Positions 9,784 through 16,774 of a stretch of 64,000 nt of DNA are shown one piece after another. The stretch is from Gallionella capsiferriformans ES-2 (GTDB lineage: Bacteria > Pseudomonadota > Gammaproteobacteria > Burkholderiales > Gallionellaceae): positions 1,984,001 to 2,048,000 of the forward strand of contig NC_014394.1 of assembly GCF_000145255.1 (NCBI RefSeq). The letters are read 5' to 3'. The translations under genes and the position numbers were made by a program. Position 1 is the stretch's first letter. Every line of letters starts with the position of its first letter. The notes under the pieces were generated by a model. The model searched no databases and was not told where the DNA came from. It was given only the letters and a program-made list of their open reading frames with translations.

Positions 9784-9873
9784 GGAAGTGTGGCCGAGCG
9801 GTTTAAGGCACTAGTCTTGAAAACTAGCGAGGATGAGAGTCCTCCGTGAGTTCGAATCTCACCGCTTCCGCCA
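9784..9873 (+). tRNA. tRNA-Ser (anticodon UGA)
   Basis: The 90-nt cloverleaf has acceptor arms GGAAGTG/CGCTTCC and anticodon stem CTAGT/ACTAG around the loop CTTGAAA, giving anticodon TGA. The long variable arm is of class II type, the T-loop is GTTCGAATC, and an encoded CCA is at 9871-9873. Its 3' end is the integration site of the adjacent genomic island, which preserves an intact tRNA. Confidence 0.97.
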
Positions 9874-9881
9874 GAACAACG
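9867..9881 (+). repeat. attL core
   Basis: TCCGCCAGAACAACG, covering the last residues of tRNA-Ser plus 8 bp. It is identical to the copy at 20421-20435. Upstream of the exact repeat, ACCGCT continues in both copies except that one T is missing on the right. Confidence 0.88.
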
Positions 9882-9907
9882 TTTCAATCAGTCTCACAAA
9901 GACTCTA

Positions 9908-9942
9908 AAACCCGCACTGCGTATAGCTTTAGCGGGTTTTTT
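9908..9942 (+). terminator. Rho-independent terminator after tRNA-Ser
   Basis: AAACCCGC (9908-9915) pairs with GCGGGTTT (9932-9939) and is followed by a run of T to 9942. It lies on the island side of the attachment core, so it would terminate the tRNA transcript in the integrated state. Confidence 0.75.
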
Positions 9943-9984
9943 AACGCCTAAACGGTAACAGACATTCTCATTCAAGCTCAATCT

Positions 9985-10040
9985 TTTGTTGGTATCTTTG
10001 TTGGTATCTGCTATTGTTGGTACGTCAGATACCAACAAAG
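9985..10040. repeat. Left arm-type integrase repeat cluster
   Basis: Two perfect tandem copies of TTTGTTGGTATC (9985-9996, 9997-10008) are followed by a near copy ATTGTTGGTAC (10013-10023) and a perfect inverted copy GATACCAACAAA (10028-10039). The integrase ATG follows 10 bp later. Related copies lie at 20330-20352 by the right end. This arrangement fits arm-type binding sites that also allow the integrase to repress its own promoter. Confidence 0.7.
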
Positions 10041-10049
10041 GATAGCGAA

Positions 10050-11282
10050 ATGGCACTCACAGAACTGGCTGTTAAGAACGCGAAACCCAAAGACAAACCC
10101 TACAAGCTTTCAGATGGCGGCGGCTTATTCCTGTTGGTACAAATTAACGGCGGCAAATATTGGCGGCTGGCCTATCGCTTCGCTGACAAACAAAAAACGT
10201 TAGCTCTGGGCATTTATCCAGACATTAGCCTCGCTGACGCACGGGAACGGCGCGAACAGGCGCGCAAGCTGCTGGCAAACGACACCGACCCGAGCGCCAT
10301 TAAGAAAGAAACAAAGCGGATATTACAGACCGCTACCGTCAACAGCTTTTCGGCTCTCGCCAAAGAGCTGCACAAAGTCAAAGCACCGATGTGGACGGAA
10401 GGCCATGCCAAGCAATGGATGCTCAACATGGAAAAATACGCCTTCCCGGTTATCGGTGATCGCCCGGTTGCCGAGATCGAACCGCTGGAGCTAGTCGGCA
10501 TCATGCGCAATGTTGAGGCGCAAGGCACATTCGAGACTCGCGACAGGCTGTTACAGACAATCAGCTCCACTTTCAAATACGCAATTGCAATTGGCAAAGC
10601 AAAATATAACCCCGCCGAAATTCGTTTGGCGCTGGCTGATCGCCCAAAGGTGGAAAACTTTGCATGCCTTAGCACGGATGAAATTCCGGCCTTTTTGCGC
10701 GCCTTTGACGACTATCAGGAGAGAGGAAAAGTTTCGCTGATTGCAGTTGCAGCGTTCCGCCTGTTACTGCTGACAGCGACACGCTCCAGCGAAGTGCGCT
10801 TTTCCAAGTGGGCAGACTTCGATCTTGATGCCGGCTGCTGGATCATCCCCGCAGAGCAGACAGGACGAAAGGGAAAGCACGGCAAGCGCAAGCCCCACGC
10901 CGTACCGCTATCAGATCAGGCCATAGCCGTACTGCGCGACCTCTATCCTGTCACGGGGCATGGCGAGCATGTATTCCCCAGCCGCAACGGCATGGGGCGT
11001 GTTATCAGCGAGAATACCGTCAACAAGATCATTGAAACGATGGGCTACAAAGGCAGGCAGACAGGGCACGGCTTCCGCAGCCTTGCACGGACAACGCTGG
11101 GCGATATGGGGCATCGCTGGGAGGTATTGGAAGCAATGCTATCCCATGCGCTTGAAAACCAGACAGCGGCGGCCTATGTGCGCACCACCTACTTTGAAGA
11201 GAGGCGCGGCATCATGCAGAAATGGGCTGATTATCTGGACGCTGTGAAGTCTGGCGCGCAAGTGATACCGTTGCGCGCATAA
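10050..11282 (+). CDS. P4-type tyrosine recombinase (island integrase)
   Basis: A 410-residue site-specific recombinase. The N-terminal arm-binding domain (DUF4102 type) opens with LTELAVKNAKPKDKPYKLSDGGGL, followed by a core-binding SAM-like domain. The catalytic domain shows the first arginine in LLTATRSSEVRFSKW, the HxxR box HGFRSLARTTL, and the tyrosine in AAYVRTTYFEERRGIMQKWADYL. I chose the ATG at 10050, where family homology begins, after the weak site AAAGGATAG; the frame stays open to 10014. It sits next to attL as expected and should catalyse integration and excision at tRNA-Ser. Confidence 0.95.
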   Translation: MALTELAVKNAKPKDKPYKLSDGGGLFLLVQINGGKYWRLAYRFADKQKTLALGIYPDISLADARERREQARKLLANDTDPSAIKKETKRILQTATVNSFSALAKELHKVKAPMWTEGHAKQWMLNMEKYAFPVIGDRPVAEIEPLELVGIMRNVEAQGTFETRDRLLQTISSTFKYAIAIGKAKYNPAEIRLALADRPKVENFACLSTDEIPAFLRAFDDYQERGKVSLIAVAAFRLLLLTATRSSEVRFSKWADFDLDAGCWIIPAEQTGRKGKHGKRKPHAVPLSDQAIAVLRDLYPVTGHGEHVFPSRNGMGRVISENTVNKIIETMGYKGRQTGHGFRSLARTTLGDMGHRWEVLEAMLSHALENQTAAAYVRTTYFEERRGIMQKWADYLDAVKSGAQVIPLRA

Positions 11283-11367
11283 TCAGGTTATCGCCCTTGA
11301 AATTCCACTTGATTCGCGGCACGATGCGTCGAATGAAAATACCTTTTCTACAGCCTCGTTAGACCTC

Positions 11368-12384
11368 ATGAAACTTCCAGCTCACGTTCTCCTTCAATTG
11401 GCCGACCAAGAGCGCGCTCCAATTGGGCTCCAAGCTGGTGGTACAGCACGTTGGACTATGGTTCAGGCCGGGAGTGGCGCTACTAATCAAGCCAAGATTA
11501 TGAGGAATGCCCTCTCAGTAGCTCTTTATCGTGGACAGAACCAGCATTTTGATCAATGTTGGCCATCACTCTGCCGAGACTTTCAACGGAATACGTACCG
11601 AGTGGTGGATCTTGCCCCCCTTGACCAAGCTCTTCTACTCAAACGGCTTGCGCTCAACCGATGGTTCGCTGATGAGTTGACAAAGCACCCCATGATGAAA
11701 TGGGCAAAGTCCCAAAATATCTTCGTTGATGCCATTGCCCTAGCACAACATTATGGAATCCCAACAGCGTATATCGATGTATCGGAGTCCTTCCAAATAG
11801 CTGCCTTTTTCGCAACGTGCCGCTTCGTACAAGAAACCGCTTCTTGGGAGCCAATGACTACGGGTGAAGGTGTCATATACCATGTTCACTTCAACGCAAT
11901 CGACGAGAGAATCTCCCCAATCTGTTACCAACCATTTCCGAGACCATTGCGGCAGTGGGCATGGACAGTTGAACTTCGGTTGGGTGAAAACTTTCTACAC
12001 ACACCCAAGCTTCAGGGATTTCGTTTCGATCATGACGCAAAAGTTGGCGAAGAGATGCTAAGGCGCTTCGACGGTGGCTCTAAGCTACTTCCCCCAGATC
12101 CTAGTGCACGCCTTGCATCAGCGATGTGTTTTGCCACGGAAATTCCATCGATCTATATTGACGAGGTCGAGGCATGGATGGCGAGTGACCCCAATGGACT
12201 TCCTGCGCATGAGGTAAAAAATATTCGCACAACGCTTAAAAATAAATTGGGAATTGGTTTGTCGAATACATCTGCCGTTAGCTACACTTTGGATGAGCTG
12301 AATATTGCGGAGCGCGAATGCACTAAATTCACCCACGGTTTTTTTGATGATGTTGGCTTCCGTGCCACGCTCCCAACAAAATAA
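11368..12384 (+). CDS. FRG-domain protein
   Basis: A 338-residue protein with the FRG-domain signatures: ALYRGQNQ near residue 51, and LAQHYGIPTAYIDVSESFQIAAFFAT near 125-150. FRG domains occur in many mobile-element and defence-associated proteins, but the biochemical activity is not settled. No signal peptide or membrane segment is seen. The sequence GTTAGACCTC precedes the ATG directly, and AGGTCTAAC with an imperfect hairpin follows the stop. The next gene, 48 bp downstream on the same strand, encodes a cyclase-like protein, so the two may form one operon. Base composition is lower in GC than the host flanks. Confidence 0.8.
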   Translation: MKLPAHVLLQLADQERAPIGLQAGGTARWTMVQAGSGATNQAKIMRNALSVALYRGQNQHFDQCWPSLCRDFQRNTYRVVDLAPLDQALLLKRLALNRWFADELTKHPMMKWAKSQNIFVDAIALAQHYGIPTAYIDVSESFQIAAFFATCRFVQETASWEPMTTGEGVIYHVHFNAIDERISPICYQPFPRPLRQWAWTVELRLGENFLHTPKLQGFRFDHDAKVGEEMLRRFDGGSKLLPPDPSARLASAMCFATEIPSIYIDEVEAWMASDPNGLPAHEVKNIRTTLKNKLGIGLSNTSAVSYTLDELNIAERECTKFTHGFFDDVGFRATLPTK

Positions 12385-12432
12385 TAAGGTCTAACAGGCA
12401 GTTGAAAAACGCCTTGTTAAGGAGAACCTGCG
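12385..12432 (+). repeat. Imperfect hairpin between the FRG and cyclase-like genes
   Basis: TAACAGGCAGTT, a GAAA loop and AACGCCTTGTTA can form a 28-nt stem-loop with bulged bases, about 12 bp after the FRG stop codon. There is no T-run. The hairpin carries core-like GTCTAAC on the left and GTTAAGG on the right. The Shine-Dalgarno AAGGAG of the next gene begins at its end, so folding could limit translation of that gene. Confidence 0.4.
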
Positions 12433-13320
12433 ATGCACTATGGGTATTTAGTTGGACTGTTTGACATACTTGGCTTTGAGAAAAAATTAGCGAGCATTGG
12501 CTTGACTGAGATGCTTGCTCGCTATGAGGTTCTGATTGAGGCGGTAAATTACCAGAAAGATCATGAGCAGCGGGTATTTAATGACATGGGTTTCGTCGAG
12601 TCGCCTTACTGGACTTCTGACGGAGACGTATTTATTTTTAGCAAGATACATGGTGCATATGCTAGCGATTCCATTTTGTTATGGGCGAATCGCACTTGGC
12701 CTGAAGCGCGAGATACCCCCCCTGAAGACATTGAAACGCTTTCAAAAGACCCCGCAACGAGTTGGAAATTCCATCCTATTCCTTGCGACAACTTTCTAGA
12801 CATTTGCAACGACTTGATGTGTTGTGGGTTGGAGGTTGGACTTCCGCTTAGAGGGGCTATATCGATGGGGGAGGCTGTATTAGATGGAAACAAGAACATA
12901 TTTCTTGGGCACCCCATCATTGAAGCCGCACGCCTTGAGCGTGGTCAGAAATTTATTGGGGCTGGCTTGTGCAAGAGTTTTGTAAACCAAACTATTCCAA
13001 AACGTTTTTCGTTGCAATTTGATAAGCACCTGAAGGATGGATATTCCGAACAGTGCGGGGGGCTTGTGTTAGATTGGCCGCGTCATTGGCGAAAAACCAG
13101 GTCTGAGGATGTTAGTCAAATTATCGGGGCAATGAATAACGACACACAGCATGCAGCCTACTATGAACACACGCTTGATCTAATTGCACACTCAGATAAA
13201 TTCGCAAGCCAATTTGACTCAAGGGAAGAAAAATCAATTCGGTCTGTATATGATGAGTTTTCATTTGCCAACAAAAAATTGATAGTTCCAGCTAGGGCAA
13301 TTCGTCGTGTTCCAATTTAG
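12433..13320 (+). CDS. Class III nucleotidyl cyclase-like protein, function unknown
   Basis: A 295-residue protein that I do not recognise by name, but its layout resembles a divergent class III cyclase catalytic domain. LVGLFDILGFEKKL (D11) matches the first metal-binding strand and helix. WTSDGDVFIFS (D63, D65) fits the second metal site. LRGAISMGEAVLDGNKNIFLGHPIIEAARLE matches the segment that normally reads as GIxxGxxxxG...AIxxAxRLE. There is no membrane segment. A strong AAGGAG precedes the ATG. It follows the FRG gene by 48 bp, suggesting a signal-producer plus effector pair. Catalysis is inferred, and a regulatory pseudo-cyclase is possible. Confidence 0.6.
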   Translation: MHYGYLVGLFDILGFEKKLASIGLTEMLARYEVLIEAVNYQKDHEQRVFNDMGFVESPYWTSDGDVFIFSKIHGAYASDSILLWANRTWPEARDTPPEDIETLSKDPATSWKFHPIPCDNFLDICNDLMCCGLEVGLPLRGAISMGEAVLDGNKNIFLGHPIIEAARLERGQKFIGAGLCKSFVNQTIPKRFSLQFDKHLKDGYSEQCGGLVLDWPRHWRKTRSEDVSQIIGAMNNDTQHAAYYEHTLDLIAHSDKFASQFDSREEKSIRSVYDEFSFANKKLIVPARAIRRVPI

Positions 13321-13505
13321 GGCACAACGAAGTAATGATTGAATTATTGGTCAAAAGCGTATTGGGCTTTCACTATCAATATAAATCAACCATAAAATAC
13401 GGTTCACTACACGTGAATTTGCATAGATACCAAATTCAACTGGGGCCGTGAATGCTGCTGACGAGAGCAAATATGCGCAAATTGAAGCGATGGTTATTTT
13501 AATGT

Positions 13506-14492
13506 TTATGGCATTGCCTTTTCCTTAATTGCCTGTTTCTTGCTGTACCTATCCAAAGCCTTCAGCAACATTCCCGGCTGGCTGATCTCCCGTGACAATG
13601 CTTGCGCCGCAGCAATTTCTTTGGCTGTCATTGACGATGACAACTTTTCCCGGTTCGCCGCAGCCCCATCGATTTTGTCTGCTGAATGAGCATTTGTTGC
13701 CGACACGTTGAATAGCGCGTAGGCAAACACACTGTTTTGATGCACACCTTGACCGCTTGCATACATTGCTCCGAGGTTATGTTGCGCAGAGGCATCGCCT
13801 TGGTCGGCGGCAACCAGAAACCACGCAATAGCTTCCATGTAATCTTGCAAGACACCACGACCGTCTCTATACATCACTCCGAGGTTATATTGCGAACTGG
13901 CAATGCCTTGTTTTGCGGCGAGCTGAAACCACTTTGCGGCCTCCTTATAGTCTTGCGCTACGCCTTTGCCGAAGAGATAAGCATTTCCAAGATTTTGTTG
14001 CGCAGTGTCAACGCCTTGGTCAGCGGCAAGCCGATACCACTTGACGGCCTCCTTGTAGTCCAGCGGAATACCCTGCCCCTTCGCATATATCCGGCCGAGG
14101 TTGCCTTGCGCAACGGCATCGCCTTGACCAGCAGCGAGCCGATACCACCTTATGGCCTCTTTGTAATCCTTGGGCACACCTTCGCCGTGCTCATAAATCA
14201 TTCCGAGGTTTGCTTGCGCCGAGGCATTACCTTGTACAGCGGCGAGCCGATACCACTTAGCGGCAATTTTATAGTCCTGCTGCACACCTTGGCCGTTGTC
14301 ATACATCACCCCGATGTTATCTTGCGCAACGGCATCGCCTTGACTGGCTAATGGCTCCCACTCCTTCAGGGCAGTTGCAAAATCATTTTTTTTATACGCA
14401 GCTTCCCCAGCGTCATAGTCGGCATAAGCACTTGAAGTAACGATAGCGAGTGGAATGAAAAAACAAACGGCGATTTTGCGCATAGCATCCAT
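13506..14492 (-). CDS. Secreted Sel1-repeat protein
   Basis: A 328-residue protein with a signal peptide (RKIAVCFFIPLAIVTSSAYA) followed by at least six Sel1-like repeats of about 36 residues. Each has the pattern AQxNLGxxYxxGxGVxxDYKEAxKWYRLAAxQG. Such solenoids mediate protein contacts in the periplasm or envelope. The start is the ATG at 14492 or the in-frame ATG at 14483. It is transcribed away from the XRE regulator at 14601, with a shared 108-bp promoter gap. Its function in the island is unknown. Confidence 0.85.
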   Translation of the reverse strand: MDAMRKIAVCFFIPLAIVTSSAYADYDAGEAAYKKNDFATALKEWEPLASQGDAVAQDNIGVMYDNGQGVQQDYKIAAKWYRLAAVQGNASAQANLGMIYEHGEGVPKDYKEAIRWYRLAAGQGDAVAQGNLGRIYAKGQGIPLDYKEAVKWYRLAADQGVDTAQQNLGNAYLFGKGVAQDYKEAAKWFQLAAKQGIASSQYNLGVMYRDGRGVLQDYMEAIAWFLVAADQGDASAQHNLGAMYASGQGVHQNSVFAYALFNVSATNAHSADKIDGAAANREKLSSSMTAKEIAAAQALSREISQPGMLLKALDRYSKKQAIKEKAMP

Positions 14493-14600
14493 TTACATTC
14501 CCTTTGGGCTGGTTGTCGGGTTGTGGAATTAACTTTCACAGTCTAGCGAATACAACCGTATGCAGACAAGCCCGGGAGTTTAGGCAAATCTAGTCCTCCT

Positions 14601-14849
14601 ATGAAGGACAAAAAATTACCGACGAAAATGTTTGGCGCAGTGTTGCAGGAACTACGCTTGCAACAGGCACTCACGCAAGATCAACTTGCCGAACGTGCCG
14701 ATACTGAGCGCAGCCATATCAGCGCCCTTGAGCGTGCCGAAAAAGGCCCTTCACTCGCAACGATCTTTAGTCTTGCCGATGCACTGAAAATTCCTGCGGG
14801 GGATTTAATGACTCTCGTCGAACAACGGCTCAAAACTCATCGAAGCTGA
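14601..14849 (+). CDS. XRE-family helix-turn-helix regulator
   Basis: An 82-residue single-domain DNA-binding protein. The HTH is LRLQQALTQDQLAERADTERSHISALERAEKGPSLATIFSLADAL (about residues 14-60), of the Cro/C1 type. It is divergent from the Sel1 gene, so the 14493-14600 gap may hold its operator. It resembles the stand-alone regulators often found in islands, including restriction-modification C proteins, but no restriction genes are present. Confidence 0.88.
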   Translation: MKDKKLPTKMFGAVLQELRLQQALTQDQLAERADTERSHISALERAEKGPSLATIFSLADALKIPAGDLMTLVEQRLKTHRS

Positions 14850-15046
14850 TGACAATGAACGGCTTTTCTAAATGAACATGTCACACACAACATTCGATTG
14901 ACGCCCCCTCAAAAAACCTTACAATCCCAATAGGTTCCGTTCACCAAAGACTCAGTTCAATAAGTTTGTTCGCCACCAACAGGTTGCGGATTTAACAAAT
15001 TTGGTTCGGGCGGCAGATAAACGCTATTCGTTAGACCTGACCATTC

Positions 15047-15850
15047 ATGGAAATAAATGTCCACTTTGCTTGCACATGCGGAGCATTCGTCGAAGAAAAC
15101 ATATACGTTAGCGAAGAAAACCTCGCTACTGACACCACTCCTTGTAACTCTTGGAAAGTCCTTATCTGCGATGGCTGCGCTAAAGATTACGAGGCGGCAA
15201 TAATCAGCACACAAAATGAACTAGACGTCAGCATTGATGGCGCTGTATCGCTTGAATACGAAGTAGTTGACAATCATGAGTATGATGAGATTTCTTGGAC
15301 AATTGAATCAACACAGCAATTAGAAACATACACAAAAATATCAAGGGATGTTGTCTTACTGCTACAGCTAAAGATTCCTGATGAAGCCAAAAACACGCTC
15401 TATAACATGCTGTACGCCCAAGTTGTTACAGTAGTTGAAGCGTACCTTTCTGGGATATTTATCCATACTGTTATCAACTCGGATGACTTAATTCGAAAGC
15501 TAGTTGAATCCGATCCTGAACTTGCAAAAAAACAATTTTCGCTCAATGAAATATTTTCGAAGTGGAATGAGCTAAAGTTTATCGTTGCCAAGCACCTTAA
15601 AGATATTATCTTCCATGATCTTAAAAAGATTAAACCTATGTATTTTAGTGTCTTAGAAATTGATTTTGGAGACATAGGTTGGCTTTTCAAAGCAGTACTA
15701 ATCAGGCATGACTGCGTACATCGGAATGGGGTTGATAAAGAGGGAAATCCGACTGGAATTGATGAAAGCATGATTATTGATTTAATCAAAAATTGTGCAT
15801 CACTGGTAGCCGCTATCGATGAGCAAATTCAATTTCGGAATTTAACCTAA
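15047..15850 (+). CDS. Zinc-ribbon plus HEPN-like protein, function unknown
   Basis: A 267-residue soluble protein. The N-terminus holds a CxC...CxxC arrangement (C9, C11, C41, C44) fit to bind zinc. The C-terminal half is alpha-helical and ends with R220-H-D-C-V-H225 followed by RNG, an RX4H motif like that of HEPN ribonucleases; helices at about 115-145 and 240-260 would complete a HEPN bundle. GTTAGACC lies 14 bp upstream of the ATG. The coding sequence is strikingly AT-rich. HEPN proteins are common RNA-cleaving toxins or defence effectors; that role here is inference. Confidence 0.6.
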   Translation: MEINVHFACTCGAFVEENIYVSEENLATDTTPCNSWKVLICDGCAKDYEAAIISTQNELDVSIDGAVSLEYEVVDNHEYDEISWTIESTQQLETYTKISRDVVLLLQLKIPDEAKNTLYNMLYAQVVTVVEAYLSGIFIHTVINSDDLIRKLVESDPELAKKQFSLNEIFSKWNELKFIVAKHLKDIIFHDLKKIKPMYFSVLEIDFGDIGWLFKAVLIRHDCVHRNGVDKEGNPTGIDESMIIDLIKNCASLVAAIDEQIQFRNLT

Positions 15851-15853
15851 CAC

Positions 15854-16233
15854 TCAACAGAAACGAATCTCCTTATAAAGTTTTCCTCTTTGGATCAGTT
15901 CGACAATTTGCTTGCCAATTTCACTTGATTGATTAACGTGAGTTTTTAGTTTTTCTCGTAATTCAATAACGCTCCGTTGACCATCAAAGGGAAGAGTTGC
16001 CCCGCTGCACTTAATGAAGAAATTCTGATTAATAACTCAAGCAAATCATTTTGCAAGTCGAACCGCCGCAATATGCGTCCCTGTTTTTTATAAAAACCAG
16101 TCAAGGCGTCTAACACCAAGGCTCTTGCAACTTTACCTTCAGATAGATCGCGTCGCTTGGCATCATCTTGTATTAATTCCCACTCATGATCGGCAACACG
16201 AAAGGCAACATGGTGAGATTTACTTTTTGCCAT
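15854..16233 (-). pseudogene. Ribbon-helix-helix/MobC-like gene broken by a frameshift
   Basis: The intact reading frame (16233 to 15946, 95 residues) starts MAKSKSHHVAFRVADHEWELI and looks like a ribbon-helix-helix DNA-binding protein such as a relaxosome accessory or antitoxin repressor. From about 16030 a second frame carries protein-like sequence to a TGA at 15854: SGATLPFDGQRSVIELREKL, then KTHVNQSSEIGKQIVELIQRG. That frame has no start codon. One base lost near GAGTTATTAATCAG would join them into a protein of about 124 residues. A perfect inverted repeat lies upstream of the start and may be its operator. Confidence 0.5.
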
Positions 16234-16256
16234 AATTTTTTAACTTCCCGCAAATT

Positions 16257-16272
16257 GTTTACATCTGTAAAC
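16257..16272. promoter_or_regulatory. Perfect inverted repeat, putative operator
   Basis: GTTTACATCTGTAAAC is a 7-bp perfect inverted repeat with a 2-bp centre, 23 bp upstream of the ribbon-helix-helix start codon. Position and symmetry fit autoregulation by a dimeric repressor. The surrounding 16273-16385 stretch is very AT-rich and holds no gene. Confidence 0.5.
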
Positions 16273-16503
16273 ACGCATAAACCCCGTAGCTACAATCTTA
16301 TTAGCATATGCTTATAGACAGTATGTCGTTTTTAATATTTTTTGTTAACATAAAATTGTTTATATAAATCAATTATATAACTGACATTTTACTCGTCGCA
16401 TGTCGCGTGCGTAATGTGTATCCTATTATCGGGGGTGAAGTTCGGCCCATTTGGACATACCCAGCCCATCCTTGGCAGTGAATTTTTTGCCGCGCCCCGC
16501 AAC

Positions 16504-16722
16504 CTATGATCTGCCATATTTAGCATTTAACTGAGCAATAGCTTGCTCAGTCGTAAGCCTGCCATGAATGATTTCTTCTTGCCGTGTGAGCTGCGCCCTG
16601 TCAGTCGCAAATCCCTCTAAAGCCAGCGAGGCGTTGGCGTAACGAAATGCGGCGCATTTACGTTCCTGCGCGTTATCAGCCTGCGTGCGCCGAATGATCA
16701 AATTGTCTGCAAAGCTCGTCAT
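16504..16722 (-). CDS. VbhA-type (Fic-inhibiting) antitoxin, orphan
   Basis: A 72-residue protein with the class I Fic-antitoxin inhibitory motif [S/T]xxxE[G/N] at S32-E36-G37 within ANASLALEGF. A C-terminal IIHGRLTTEQAIAQLNAKYG typical of the VbhA family follows. In VbhA/VbhT pairs this helix blocks the ATP site of the Fic adenylyltransferase. No Fic motif (HPFxxGNGR) is found downstream on this strand or elsewhere in the island, so the toxin is missing or acts from another locus. It starts 53 bp after the end of the 350-residue gene on the same strand. Confidence 0.75.
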   Translation of the reverse strand: MTSFADNLIIRRTQADNAQERKCAAFRYANASLALEGFATDRAQLTRQEEIIHGRLTTEQAIAQLNAKYGRS

Positions 16723-16774
16723 GTTTCATTCCCCCTCTTTTTGGATTTCAGTCATTAAAAAGCTATTTGAGATT

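Noticed and set aside
9594..9887. 97-codon minus-strand frame across tRNA-Ser
   Set aside because: It is the reverse of queD's end and the tRNA; the translated tRNA gives the familiar GGSGEIRTHG-type artefact.
13335..13451. 38-codon frame after the cyclase-like gene
   Set aside because: The sequence is plausible for a peptide but there is no ribosome site and no recognisable family; not enough to call.
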